A stretch of DNA of 64,000 nt from Pseudomonadota bacterium. Lineage in GTDB: Bacteria; Pseudomonadota; Gammaproteobacteria; Steroidobacterales; Steroidobacteraceae. Shown here piece by piece: positions 44,551-53,255 of this stretch (positions within the stretch are counted from its first letter, which is position 1; every line of letters begins with the position of its first letter). The notes beneath the pieces are model-generated. The model did not search any database. It worked only from the letters and a program-made list of their open reading frames with translations, and had not been told where the DNA came from. Location: NCBI GenBank assembly GCA_018240525.1, contig JAFEFN010000014.1, positions 234,487 to 298,486 of the forward strand, written 5' to 3'. Position numbers and translations under genes: made by a program.

Positions 44551-45465
44551 ATGCACCGATCTATCTTCACCGCAGCGTTTCTGGCCTTGCTGGTGGCGCC
44601 GCTCGCTGCGCGCGTCGTGCCATTTGGTCCGAGCTTCCGTACGCAGATGGTCGAGACGAATGGCACGAAACTCTACGTCCGCGTCGGCGGCAAGGGCCCA
44701 GCGGTCGTCATGCTGCACGGATTTGGCGATACCGGCGACATGTGGGCGCCCCTGGCGGCGGAGCTGGCCAAGGACCACACCATTATCGTGCCGGACTTGC
44801 GTGGCATGGGGCTCTCCGAGCATCCCGACGGCGGCTATACGAAGAAGAACCAGGCCGCGGACATCGCGGGAGTCATGGATGCACTCAAGGTAGACAAAGC
44901 CGCTTTGGTCACCCACGACATCGGGGACATGGTTGGTTACGCCCTGGCGGCGCAGTATCCGGCGCGCATCACCCGCTGGGCGGTGATCGATGCGCCACTT
45001 CCCGGCATCGGTAACTGGAATACGATCATCCTGAGTCCACTATTGTGGCACTTCAACTTCCGGGGTCCCGACGTCGAACGGCTGGTTAAGGGCCGCGAAC
45101 GCATCTACCTCGATCGCTTCTGGAACGAGCTGTCTGCCGATCCCAAGTTGATCGATGAAGGAACCCGGGAGCACTACGCCGCACTGTATGCGCGTCCGCA
45201 CGCGATGCACGACGCCTTTGAGCAATTTGCGGCGTTCAGTCAGGACGCGATCGACAACAAGGCGTTGCTGGCCCAGAAGGGCAAGATCGGGATGCCCGTT
45301 CTCGCGCTCGGCGCCGAAAAATCATTCGGCACGGGTGAAGCCGACGAGCTCCGTTTTGTCGCCTCTGAGGTCACCGGCGGCGTCATACCGAATTCCGGCC
45401 ACTGGATCATGGAAGAAAATCCGCAGGCCACCATCACCTTGGTAGCCCAGTTCCTGCGCAAGTAA
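44551..45465 (+). CDS. Alpha/beta hydrolase with Asp nucleophile (epoxide hydrolase/haloacetate dehalogenase-like), exported
   Basis: 304 aa from the ATG at 44551. Signal peptide about 1-21 (IFTAAFLALLVAPLAA). Oxyanion HGFGDTGDMW at about 56-65; nucleophile elbow THDIGDMVGY has Asp123 where esterases have Ser, diagnostic of epoxide hydrolases and dehalogenases. PDLRGMGLSEHP and the late GHWIMEENP (catalytic His near 284) complete the pattern. The cap contains WHFNFRGPDVERLVKGRE, similar to haloacetate dehalogenase/epoxide hydrolase caps. An exported location is less usual for this class. Substrate unknown. Downstream lies a fragment of a Fic-like gene. Confidence 0.87.
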   Translation: MHRSIFTAAFLALLVAPLAARVVPFGPSFRTQMVETNGTKLYVRVGGKGPAVVMLHGFGDTGDMWAPLAAELAKDHTIIVPDLRGMGLSEHPDGGYTKKNQAADIAGVMDALKVDKAALVTHDIGDMVGYALAAQYPARITRWAVIDAPLPGIGNWNTIILSPLLWHFNFRGPDVERLVKGRERIYLDRFWNELSADPKLIDEGTREHYAALYARPHAMHDAFEQFAAFSQDAIDNKALLAQKGKIGMPVLALGAEKSFGTGEADELRFVASEVTGGVIPNSGHWIMEENPQATITLVAQFLRK

Positions 45466-45545
45466 CCGAAGCTTAGGTCGCGGCTCAGGACGGGATTGCG
45501 CCTCCGTGGTGCAGATGAGGCAATTCTGAGCAATTCTCCTCATGC

Positions 45546-45588
45546 GCTGAGGCGATTAAATGGTATCGCCTCAGCTCTTGAGGCGATT
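45546..45588. promoter_or_regulatory. Palindrome plus third half-site, probable operator of a lost fic gene
   Basis: An 11-bp perfect inverted repeat (GCTGAGGCGAT 45546-45556, ATCGCCTCAGC 45565-45575) with 8-nt spacer is followed at 45578 by a third half-site TTGAGGCGAT, ending next to a GTG at 45589 that opens a Fic-like fragment. Three similar half-sites directly before a start codon suit an autoregulator's operator better than a terminator, and no T-run follows. Confidence 0.55.
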
Positions 45589-45720
45589 GTGGCAACTACA
45601 CACCTCAAATCCTGGATATGGCAGCACCCGGATTGGCCTGCAATTCGCTCAGATGCGGCGGGGCTTGCCCGGCCGCTGGCCGCAGCGCCCAAGGCACAGG
45701 GCGAGCTCACGGGCAACACG
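45589..45720 (+). pseudogene. N-terminal remnant of a Fic family protein (DUF4172-type)
   Basis: From the GTG at 45589 the frame reads SWIWQHPDWPAIRSDAAGL followed by ARPLAAAPKAQGELTG. From family knowledge this matches the start of Fic proteins with an N-terminal DUF4172 region (pattern 'Y/WIWQHPDWP.F.WD...LAPLLA.AR.AQG.LLG'). After about 44 codons the resemblance stops and no Fic core (HPFxDGNGR) follows; the lipocalin-like gene on the other strand ends at 45857. So this is the stub of a deleted gene. Fic proteins AMPylate targets; this fragment could not. Confidence 0.6.
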
Positions 45721-45856
45721 TTGCCGCAGTCGCAACGAAGGCTCCGGCCGCCTGAGGGCGATGACCGGTCCTACTGCGGTGGGCGGACGGCACCGCGCCA
45801 GGGCAGCATCGGGTCTGGACGCCTCTCCTCTTTGCTCACGCGCAAACCACCAATGG

Positions 45857-46435
45857 CTACCGCCCGGGAAATGATAGTCGCCCCCATACTTTCTCTTGAA
45901 TCGTGCCGTTCATTGCGTGCCTGGAAAAGACGAGGTTGCCACTAGCCAGAGAGACCGTCTGGGAGTAACTCCTGCCACTCTCGCCGGGAAGGAGGGACGA
46001 CTTGACGTCGTGAATGACACTCGAAGTGGCCTCGTCATAGCGCCAGGTCCCAAAATACGCATAGTAAGTATCGAACACAGATGCTTTTAGCTGAGCATCC
46101 TTGGCCGTTTCTGCCGGCGTTGCTCGAGGCACGAACGAATCGGGCGTGTCCATTGCCGGTCTTGGACTTCCCACGATTTGAACGCTCATCCATCCGGATG
46201 GGTCGTAGATCAGGATACCGGTAGGTCGGGCTCCGAAAAACGGATCGACCGACGGGCCGTTGGGGCCGACGAGCTGGATACTCAAAAGTTGCCATGTTCC
46301 GACCAGATCGCGCCGAGTGACGTGCGAGGTATCGGTAGAATTCGGACCCGAGGTCCGGCATGACATCAAGCCTATACACACCAGCAATATGGCCCGTGCT
46401 GCATGGCCTCGAATGCGCAATGGTGCCTTGTTCAT
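45857..46435 (-). CDS. Lipocalin-like lipoprotein (copy 1)
   Basis: 192 aa from the ATG at 46435 with AGGGG 7 bp upstream. Signal MNKAPLRIRGHAARAILLVC with candidate lipobox GLMSC. The mature part has the lipocalin-like domain pattern: LVGTWQLLSIQLVGPNG, GILIYDPSGWMSVQIV, then YYAYFGTWRYDEATSSVIHD and a closing strand. These proteins are small beta-barrels binding hydrophobic ligands; ligand unknown. A close paralogue is at 56631-57158, with clear similarity also at the DNA level. Convergent with the Fic remnant. Confidence 0.83.
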   Translation of the reverse strand: MNKAPLRIRGHAARAILLVCIGLMSCRTSGPNSTDTSHVTRRDLVGTWQLLSIQLVGPNGPSVDPFFGARPTGILIYDPSGWMSVQIVGSPRPAMDTPDSFVPRATPAETAKDAQLKASVFDTYYAYFGTWRYDEATSSVIHDVKSSLLPGESGRSYSQTVSLASGNLVFSRHAMNGTIQEKVWGRLSFPGR

Positions 46436-46609
46436 TCGCAACCCCTGGAGAAAGCCAGACGACTAGCCTTCACGAAACGCCTATGGGACTCAAGCGGCCG
46501 ACCCATACCGTCCGTGGGGTTCACCATTCTCGTGCGCATGCTACGAATCCCCCTCCACAACTCTCGTTTATTCTATTCTTGGTGTCTGCACTCGCAGGGG
46601 AGCATGACC

Positions 46610-47023
46610 ATGGCACAGCAGCGACTTTCCGGAAGCTGCCTTTGCGGCAAGGTGACCTACGAAGCCGTGGGGGAGCCACAACGGTTCTACTTCTGCCACT
46701 GCTCACGATGCCGCAAGGCCTCGGGAAGCGCCCACGCTGCGAACATCTTTCTACAGCCGGGGACTCTGCGGTTTCTCACCGGCGAAAACCAGATCCGCAA
46801 GTTCCGCGTCCCCGAAGCCCAACGCTTCGCAAATCACTTCTGCAGTGACTGTGGCGCACGCCTGCCACGATCGGGCGGTGCCGATACGATAGTGATACCT
46901 GCCGGCTCTCTGAATACAGACGCGCCGATCGAGCCTCAGGCACGTATCTTCATGGGTTCGAGGGCATCCTGGTCATGCCACGGCGACTCAGTGCCCTGTT
47001 TCGATGAATTGCCGACGGGCTGA
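46610..47023 (+). CDS. GFA (glutathione-dependent formaldehyde-activating)/CENP-V family protein
   Basis: 137 aa from the ATG at 46610. AGGGGAG sits 7 bp before it, too near the ATG at 46604 to serve that start. Zinc ligands of the Mss4-like fold are visible: SCLCGKV, FCHCSRCRKASG and FCSDCGARLP. The end (ARIFMGSRASWSCHGDSVPC) is typical, though the family often has W rather than C there. The family is named after a Paracoccus enzyme, but most members have unknown substrates. Cytoplasmic; monocistronic. Confidence 0.88.
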   Translation: MAQQRLSGSCLCGKVTYEAVGEPQRFYFCHCSRCRKASGSAHAANIFLQPGTLRFLTGENQIRKFRVPEAQRFANHFCSDCGARLPRSGGADTIVIPAGSLNTDAPIEPQARIFMGSRASWSCHGDSVPCFDELPTG

Positions 47024-47102
47024 CCTAGGCGCTGCACGAGGAGTGCCCATCCGTTGATACACGGCGCCGTAGGCGCGCGCGGACAGGGCCAATGCCTTTT
47101 GG

Positions 47103-47630
47103 CTATGCTGCAAAGGCAGCAGTTATCCGATCGGTGATCAATCTGCGCACTTGGTCGGAGCAATCAACGTACTCGAGTCGATCGAGCAGTACTTTGCGTT
47201 GAATGAGGCCGAGGTGAGCTGCTGTCTGCGCAAAAGCGAGATCCTTGGGGCGTCCAGCACCAAGCTTGCTCAGCACGAGGTCGTTTGGATCCATGCAATG
47301 ACCGACCGTTCCCCCAACCCGCACCTCGATCGTTCGCGATTTCCAGTCCATGGGTGCATACGCTGGCGTATTGGAAGTGACGCCCTGTGCGTAGTAACCA
47401 TGTTCGACCTCGAAGTCGCTTGCTTCTCCCAGTACAAATGAAATCTGATCGGCCAGCTTTTCCTCATCACGCGGCGGAATAACGTCTACATCACGCGTCG
47501 CGGTGAGTTCGCCCTCCGGAGGATCAGGCATTGTGGCCAGGATGGCAGCAGACCCGACAATGTAGATGTCCGTCAGATCGAATCGCAGTCCGATCTCGAG
47601 AATCACGTGCTGCAGCTGCCTTCGATACAT
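47103..47630 (-). CDS. Nucleotidyltransferase-fold protein (DUF6036-like), probable toxin partner
   Basis: 175 aa. Pol-beta-type nucleotidyltransferase marks: IYIVGSAAIL (Gly26-Ser27) and RDVDV with Asp47 and Asp49 as metal ligands; later VEHGYYAQGV and DPNDLVLSKLGAGRPKDL, patterns I associate with DUF6036-type proteins. It is 24 bp downstream of a winged-helix gene on the same strand; that order, regulator then nucleotidyltransferase, is that of AbiE/MenAT-like toxin-antitoxin modules. Toxin action by nucleotide addition is inferred, not shown. The first 19 residues resemble the remnant at 62529-62585. Confidence 0.75.
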   Translation of the reverse strand: MYRRQLQHVILEIGLRFDLTDIYIVGSAAILATMPDPPEGELTATRDVDVIPPRDEEKLADQISFVLGEASDFEVEHGYYAQGVTSNTPAYAPMDWKSRTIEVRVGGTVGHCMDPNDLVLSKLGAGRPKDLAFAQTAAHLGLIQRKVLLDRLEYVDCSDQVRRLITDRITAAFAA

Positions 47631-47654
47631 TGCCGAATAGCCAGGACGCTCGAA

Positions 47655-48161
47655 CTAAGCCGCCGTACGTAGCGCTTCGAACACGCGGCAGCGCTCCTCG
47701 CTTGGAACAAGGGTCGTAAACGGCGACTCCTGCCGCAGAGTGGCCGCCTCTTCTGACGGTTCCGTCAGCATGCGCAGGAGACGGTCCATGGGACCGTTAA
47801 TCAGCTCCTCCCAACGCTTGTGATAAGTGCCACCGTGCGGGTTGACGTTTCGCAAGCGCTGCAGACGATCACGAGCGATGCTGAGCAACTCCGGATCGTT
47901 AATGAGGCGCTTCGCGACAACCTCGTGCATCCGAAGGCTGCGAAGAGCTGCTAGATCGGCGCGTTCAGTCGCGTGATATCGGGTGGCCCTTGCAAAACCA
48001 TCCACCACGACCCGGCCCTGAGAGCGAAGCTTGTCCAGGACGCGCCAAAGCGTCGGCTGACTGACCTTGGGTCTTATGTGCTGCATGATCTCCACGGCGC
48101 GCAATCCCCTGGGCGCCGTGAGAAGCAGCTGTAATACCCGCTCCGAGTTCTCGATTCGCAT
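47655..48161 (-). CDS. Winged-helix DNA-binding protein, probable antitoxin
   Basis: 168 aa. N-terminal winged helix about 5-65: RVLQLLLTAPRGLRAVEIMQ, recognition helix SQPTLWRVLDKLRSQGRV, wing DGFARATRYHA. The C-terminal domain (about 73-164: LRSLRMHEVVAKRLINDPEL ... MLTEPSEEAATLRQESPF ... EERCRVFEAL) is shared with the frameshifted protein at 62566-63029, whose N-terminus is different. Such a C-domain would neutralise the nucleotidyltransferase encoded next. AT-rich promoter with direct repeats upstream (48184-48201). Confidence 0.78.
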   Translation of the reverse strand: MRIENSERVLQLLLTAPRGLRAVEIMQHIRPKVSQPTLWRVLDKLRSQGRVVVDGFARATRYHATERADLAALRSLRMHEVVAKRLINDPELLSIARDRLQRLRNVNPHGGTYHKRWEELINGPMDRLLRMLTEPSEEAATLRQESPFTTLVPSEERCRVFEALRTAA

Positions 48162-48611
48162 GCTACAAGTATACCCGAAAGCGAATAGATACTGAATAGA
48201 TTATCTAAGCGGTAACTTCCTGAAATATCATATGTATTTATGACTTTTTTTGATCATTTAGGACAGGCTGCGATGGCTTGAGGCCGGGCACTGCGGGTCG
48301 CCGCCGGTCGCCCGCACCACCACCTGCCCGACGGCGGCCGAGCAACGAAAGGAGCGCTGAAGAGTCAGTCAGACGGTTCTTGTCTGGGAGTCCGCGACCG
48401 CGCGCACTTTGCGCAAAATGCCGGGCGCGCCCCACGAAGTCATCGGCTTGGAGTCGGAACCAGCGGATGGCCCGTCCGTTCATAAGGGCTCAGGTATCCA
48501 AGAATCGAGTGTCGACGGCGTGGAGTGTAGAACCTCTTCACCTCATCGAACCCATCGGCACGAGCCCGGTCCTGAGTGCCGTACACGTTACTATGACAGA
48601 GCGTCACTCAC
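48162..48611. other. AT-rich then gene-free intergenic stretch
   Basis: About 450 bp. The left 100 bp is much richer in A+T than the window and holds the promoter of the toxin-antitoxin-like pair. The rest has only motif-free frames. Confidence 0.5.
48184..48201. promoter_or_regulatory. AATAGAT direct repeats upstream of the winged-helix/nucleotidyltransferase pair
   Basis: AATAGAT occurs at 48184-48190 and 48195-48201, a period of 11 bp (one helical turn), 23 bp upstream of the start codon in a notably AT-rich patch (48160-48260). Candidate operator for autoregulation. Confidence 0.4.
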
Positions 48612-50942
48612 TTAGAAGTCTCCTTCGCCGGGTACGGGGACTCCGTCCAATTGCGAAATCGCCGTGCGGCGCTGCGCAAGCGCCCGGCGCTGTTTGCGCA
48701 GTCTCGTGCCGGCGAGCAGTAGCAATACGAGAAGGCCACCAGCAGTGCCGGGATACTTGACCGAATAGACGATGGGCCACAGGCCGCCGCGCACGACAGT
48801 CCTGAGTGTTTCGTGCCGCCGGATAAGATCGGCTATTGGCGGCGAATAGCGGTAGTAGAGTGCCACGAACGCGCGGCCCGGAGCATTGCTGAGCAGGTAC
48901 CGATTGCGGAAGCGCCGCAGTTGAACAACTTCACTCGCCATGGGGCTTCCATAGGCTGCCGTCGCGATGAAGCAGCCGGTGAAGCCGTCGGCGCCCGTGG
49001 ACGGGGAAACATTGCTGAAGGTTGCCGTACAGGTGATGCCGGCAGACTGCATCGCAACCATGCCGTTGCCGCAGCCCGCACCGCTCCACCCGGAGAAGCT
49101 TGAGCCGTTGCCTGCTACCGCGCTCAGCGTCACGTTGCCATCCAGCGCGAATCGCCCCTGGCAGTTCGCTCCACAGCTGATGCCCGTCGGCGAGGAGGTC
49201 ACGGTACCAAGGCCGCTGCCGGCCAGCGCGACTGTCAGTGCGCCTGAGTGACCGATCTCCGTGACGGCGTTGGCGAGGGCATCCGCGACGTAGGCGTGGG
49301 TGCCGTCGGGGCTGATGACGATACCCCGCGGTGAGTTGGCCTGCGCAGCTGGTAGCGGCACGGCTGCAGGCATGCCGCCCGCATTTGCGGTGTCCACGAC
49401 AAGGACCGCGTTATTGCCGCTGCTGGTAATGAAAAGCTTCGCGCCATCCGGGCTTACCGCGACGCCGACCGGAGCAATGACACCCCCAATTGGCGGCCCG
49501 GCGCTGTCGCTGGTCGCATCAATGACGCTGACCGTGCTGGCACCCGCGTTCGCCACATAGGCCGCCTTACCATCCGGGGAGAAAGCGATGCCCGCCGGGG
49601 CAGCCCCCGCACCGATGGGGATGGCAGGTCCGGCCTGGGCGGCAGTCTGCGGGTCGAGAACGGCCACGAAGTCAGGAACACTTCCGGTTGGATCCACGAC
49701 AGTTGCGTACAACTTGGCTCCGTCCGGGCTGGGAGCAACGGCAGTCGGGACCAGACCCGTCCCGAACTGTGCAGAAGAGACGTAGGAGCCCGTCGTCAGG
49801 GTGACGACCCGGACGACGCCACCGGTCAGATTGTCGGCAACGTACAGCCGCGCCCCATCCGGGCTTATGGCCAACGCCTGCGCGCCAACGCCGGCCGCGG
49901 AACCGGCGACAAAGCCCGAGATCGATTCTTCCGGTATCGCCTGGATCAACGCGGCGTCCATGGCGATCACTCCGGCGGTGCCTGCGGTGACATACACGCG
50001 CAGCCCGTCCGGACTGGCCACGATGCCCTGGCCTACCGCGAGGGGCGTATTGGGATATACCGCGTTCGGTACGATCGTCTTGTTGTTGACGGTGCTGATC
50101 ATCCTCACCGCGCCCGCCTCGGCGACGTAGAGCTTGCGGCCATCGGGGCTGATGGCGAGACTTTGCGGTGCGCCTGCCACCGGTACGGAGGCATTCACCT
50201 GCGCGGCGGGTGAGGTCACGTCCGCAAGGAACGGCCGTGGACTGAGGGCCTTGTTTGCCGGAGTGCTCAGGCTGATCGCCGCGGTCGTGGCCTGGTCTGG
50301 GACCCTCAGAGTGAGCGCGGTCGAGCTTGCCGAGATCAGCGCGCCGGCCGGAACGGAGTTGCCGAACAGCAGGGTGTTGTTGGCAGCCGTCGTGTCAAAC
50401 GAGCTGCCGACGATCGTCACGATCGCCCCTGGCGAGCCGCCCGGAGGGGATATGAATGTGATTCTGGGTCCACCGGGTTCGGCGATACGTACGCCGTTGA
50501 ATGTGCCTTGCGCGTTGGACCCGTCCTGACCCCAGCTACCGCTGGCGCTGAAGTCCGGAGTGCTCAGAGCGCGCAGTTGCCAGGAATTGCGGCTGCAGGG
50601 TGATCGATCAAAGGTCCCGGTAACGGCGCTTGCGCCGGCGGATCCGGCTACGGACCCGTCGATGCAATCCACATCCCCCAGCAACATGCCCGTGCCCGAG
50701 ACGCTTGAGGTGCCGGTCGACAGGTCTGCAATCCAGAACCCCGTGACCGAACCCAGTGCAGGGTCCATGCCCTGCCAGCTGCCCGCCCAAACCCCGGACA
50801 GGTCCGGTGGCGTAGGCGGCGCAGAGCCCCCTCCACCGCATCCAGCCAGCAGGGACAGGACACTCAGTCGGACGACAGACCAGGCGCGCCTCAAGAGCGG
50901 CCTGGGTCCGGCGCCCCGCGAAGGTGAATGCTGCATGCCCAT
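48612..50942 (-). CDS. Surface lipoprotein: IPT domain, YVTN propeller and CFI-box C-terminus
   Basis: 776 aa from the ATG at 50942 (in-frame codons upstream to 51062 look non-coding). Lipobox LSLLAGC. Next, an unassigned region with disulfide Cys (about 55-160); IPT/TIG domain about 165-250 ([20 protein letters not shown]); YVTN-type propeller about 255-600 ([17 protein letters not shown] repeated); Gly-rich 'GxVTSxPxGIxCGxxC' domain about 600-675; then [20 protein letters not shown] and the arginine/aromatic tail ending with a membrane helix ([18 protein letters not shown]). That end matches the CFI-box-CTERM sorting signal known from Haft's work, in which a Cys-Phe-Ile box precedes a conserved tail. 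Probably exported and processed at the surface. Confidence 0.85.
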   Translation of the reverse strand: MGMQHSPSRGAGPRPLLRRAWSVVRLSVLSLLAGCGGGGSAPPTPPDLSGVWAGSWQGMDPALGSVTGFWIADLSTGTSSVSGTGMLLGDVDCIDGSVAGSAGASAVTGTFDRSPCSRNSWQLRALSTPDFSASGSWGQDGSNAQGTFNGVRIAEPGGPRITFISPPGGSPGAIVTIVGSSFDTTAANNTLLFGNSVPAGALISASSTALTLRVPDQATTAAISLSTPANKALSPRPFLADVTSPAAQVNASVPVAGAPQSLAISPDGRKLYVAEAGAVRMISTVNNKTIVPNAVYPNTPLAVGQGIVASPDGLRVYVTAGTAGVIAMDAALIQAIPEESISGFVAGSAAGVGAQALAISPDGARLYVADNLTGGVVRVVTLTTGSYVSSAQFGTGLVPTAVAPSPDGAKLYATVVDPTGSVPDFVAVLDPQTAAQAGPAIPIGAGAAPAGIAFSPDGKAAYVANAGASTVSVIDATSDSAGPPIGGVIAPVGVAVSPDGAKLFITSSGNNAVLVVDTANAGGMPAAVPLPAAQANSPRGIVISPDGTHAYVADALANAVTEIGHSGALTVALAGSGLGTVTSSPTGISCGANCQGRFALDGNVTLSAVAGNGSSFSGWSGAGCGNGMVAMQSAGITCTATFSNVSPSTGADGFTGCFIATAAYGSPMASEVVQLRRFRNRYLLSNAPGRAFVALYYRYSPPIADLIRRHETLRTVVRGGLWPIVYSVKYPGTAGGLLVLLLLAGTRLRKQRRALAQRRTAISQLDGVPVPGEGDF

Positions 50943-51159
50943 GACGGTGTACCCCGCCCCTGCGTTGTAAGGCCTATGGTTGATAGGAGCGGCCAGAAGC
51001 GCGTTCGGGTACTTCCGCAACGGGGATTCGAGTCTGTGGTACCCGACTGTTAGGGTATTCACTCATTGGAAATAGGACCGAGCAAAGGGGCTCTGCCGCC
51101 CAAACCGACCTGCGGTCACTCTCGCTGCCAGTCGGAGTTTCATGCTTGGAAGTTGCTCC

Positions 51160-53231
51160 ATGAAAACGTCGAAACCCGTCGGTGTTGTCATCGCAATTAC
51201 TTGCGGTGTGCTTGCTGTGGGCTGTGGTGGTGGCAGCAGCTCCCCACCACCACCGCCGGGCCACGCGCCTGTGATTGCAAGCTTCGCGGCCAGCCCGTCC
51301 TGGGTCACGACCGGGCAGACCGCCAGCTTGAATTGGTCGGTCACGGACGCGACTACTCTGAGCATCAGTACGATCGGGACGGTTAGCGGCGCCGGCATCA
51401 CCGTGACGCCGGCTGCCGATGCGACTTACGTACTGACGGCGAGCAACCCGTTCGGCTCCACCGAAGCCCAGGTGGAGCTTCCCGTGTTCCCGCCGCCCAC
51501 CACCTGGTTTGCGCCCATCGGGGACACCAGCGCCATCCCCTACCTGCACGGCGCGAGCGACTATTTCGACCTGTTCAGTGCGGATGCTGCGTGGCCTCAG
51601 GCGGCCAGCCACGTCACCGTCTTCAAGATGTACTCGCAGATGCTGGACCTCGATGACGCGACGCTGCGCAATATGTTCGCGGACCTGAAGAGCCGCCACA
51701 TTGCTTTCGCCATCGAATGGGGGCCGCTCGATGGCGGAGGAACCTGTGGCGCGGGCATCGAGGGCTTCACCGGCAGCGCAGCTTTGCACTACGCGCAGAG
51801 AATCCGCGATCTCGGTGGCTCGCTGCAGTACGTCGCATTCGATGAGCCGGTCGACGGCGCCACACTCTACGACGGCGCCGGCGCATGCCACTGGACGCCA
51901 CTGCAGACCGCTCAGAATGCGGCGGCTAACGTGGCGAAGATACTTTCGGTGTTTCCGGACGCACGCGTCGGCGACATCGAGAGCCTGCCGAATGGCGACA
52001 GCTGGCTCGGCGCATATTCTCAATTTGCGGATGCATGGCAGGCGGTGACCGGCAAGCCGCTTGCCTTCTTTCATTTCGACGTCGACTGTCGGATGCGTCC
52101 TGGATCTCACTCGCCAAGCAGCACATGGCCGACTTTGAGGCACGCGCGGCGCTGGCCCCGGATCAGGCGATCTTTCAGTCGTGGATGCCCTATCCCAAGC
52201 ACCTCTTGCCCGAGACGGATCCGACCTCCTTCACGTACCTCATTGACCAGTACTTCCGCGCGCGCACCAGCCTCGGCCTTTCGGCCGGCATCGCCCCGGG
52301 CCAGGGTACGCTCACGAGCGCCGCCGGCCCGGTCGCAAACGCTGCGGTAACACTCACCGGCGTGCCTCTGACCGGAAGTGGCGCGCCCGGCGTCTACAGC
52401 TACTCGGACGTCCTGCCCGCCGGTACGCAGTACGTAGTCTTCGGGGCGCGCGTGGCTACCGAGAACTGCAGCAACGTGGCGTTGCCGGCTGAGTTCTACC
52501 TGGCCAATTTCACCCTCGATGCGGGAGCCGCGGGCCAGCTGGCTGCAGACTTCAGCAACGGGCTGACCGGCTGGAGCATCTGGGGTAACGCCTCCATCGC
52601 CCAGATCGAGAGCGGGATGCTGCACGTGCAGGCGGCGCCCGGGGAAACCATGGGACTGAACTCCGACTCGCTGCCCTTCGCAGCCGCGGCTGCGCCCTAC
52701 AAGCTCTCGGTGACCGCCACCATCCCGGCCGGCTCGGCCGGCGCCGGCTGCGCCATTGCCGTGTTCCAGGACTCGAGCGTCATCGAGATTACCCGGGCGG
52801 TGATCAGAATCGCCCCGCAGCCCATCGACTTCGGCTCACAACAGACCGACGCTACGGGCACGTTTGTGTTCAGTCTCGCAACTCCCGCGGGCCCGCAGGT
52901 TTTGTGGGCCGACTATCCTGGCTCTGAAAGCCTCTGGCCGGCAGCTTCATCGGTTCTTCTCAACCCGACGGCCCCCGTCACGATTGTGACCAGCAGCCTG
53001 CCGGATGGGACCGCCGGCACTGCCTACCGCCAGCCCCTCGGAGCGAGCGGAGGACGCGCCCCTTATCTGTGGGCCGGCGGGGTGATGCCCCCGGGCCTCT
53101 CGCTTGGCCAGGACGGCAAACTCAGCGGCACGCCAACCAAGCCCGGCAGCTACGCGCTCGCGCTGTCCGTGGTCGACGATTCAGAGCCGGCGCAGCTTGC
53201 CGGCACCGCACTGAGTCTCATGATCCACTAG
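51160..53231 (+). pseudogene. Large secreted glycoside-hydrolase-like lipoprotein, broken by a 1-bp frameshift
   Basis: Two frames make one protein. From 51160 the first gives a lipobox (GVLAVGC), an Ig-like domain (VIASFAASPSWVTTGQTASL) and a TIM-barrel-like part (YLHGASDYFDLFSADAAWPQ ... LQYVAFDEPVDGATL). Near 52088 the frame is lost after FHFDVD, and the sequence resumes one frame over as SDASWISLAKQHMADFEARA, with a carbohydrate-binding-like domain (LAADFSNGLTGWSIWGNASI) and a C-terminal He_PIG domain (GGVMPPGLSLGQDGKLSGTP) to 53231. Adding one G (GACTG to GACTGG) restores DVDWSDASW. Intact length would be about 690 aa. Catalytic residues not identified. Either a mutation or a sequencing error. 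Confidence 0.78.
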
Positions 53232-53255
53232 CTGCGGCACCCCCTTTGCACGGCA

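Noticed and set aside
45546..45575. Palindrome considered as terminator of the 44551 hydrolase gene
   Set aside because: There is no T-run, and a third copy of the half-site lies before the Fic-like start, which suits an operator better.
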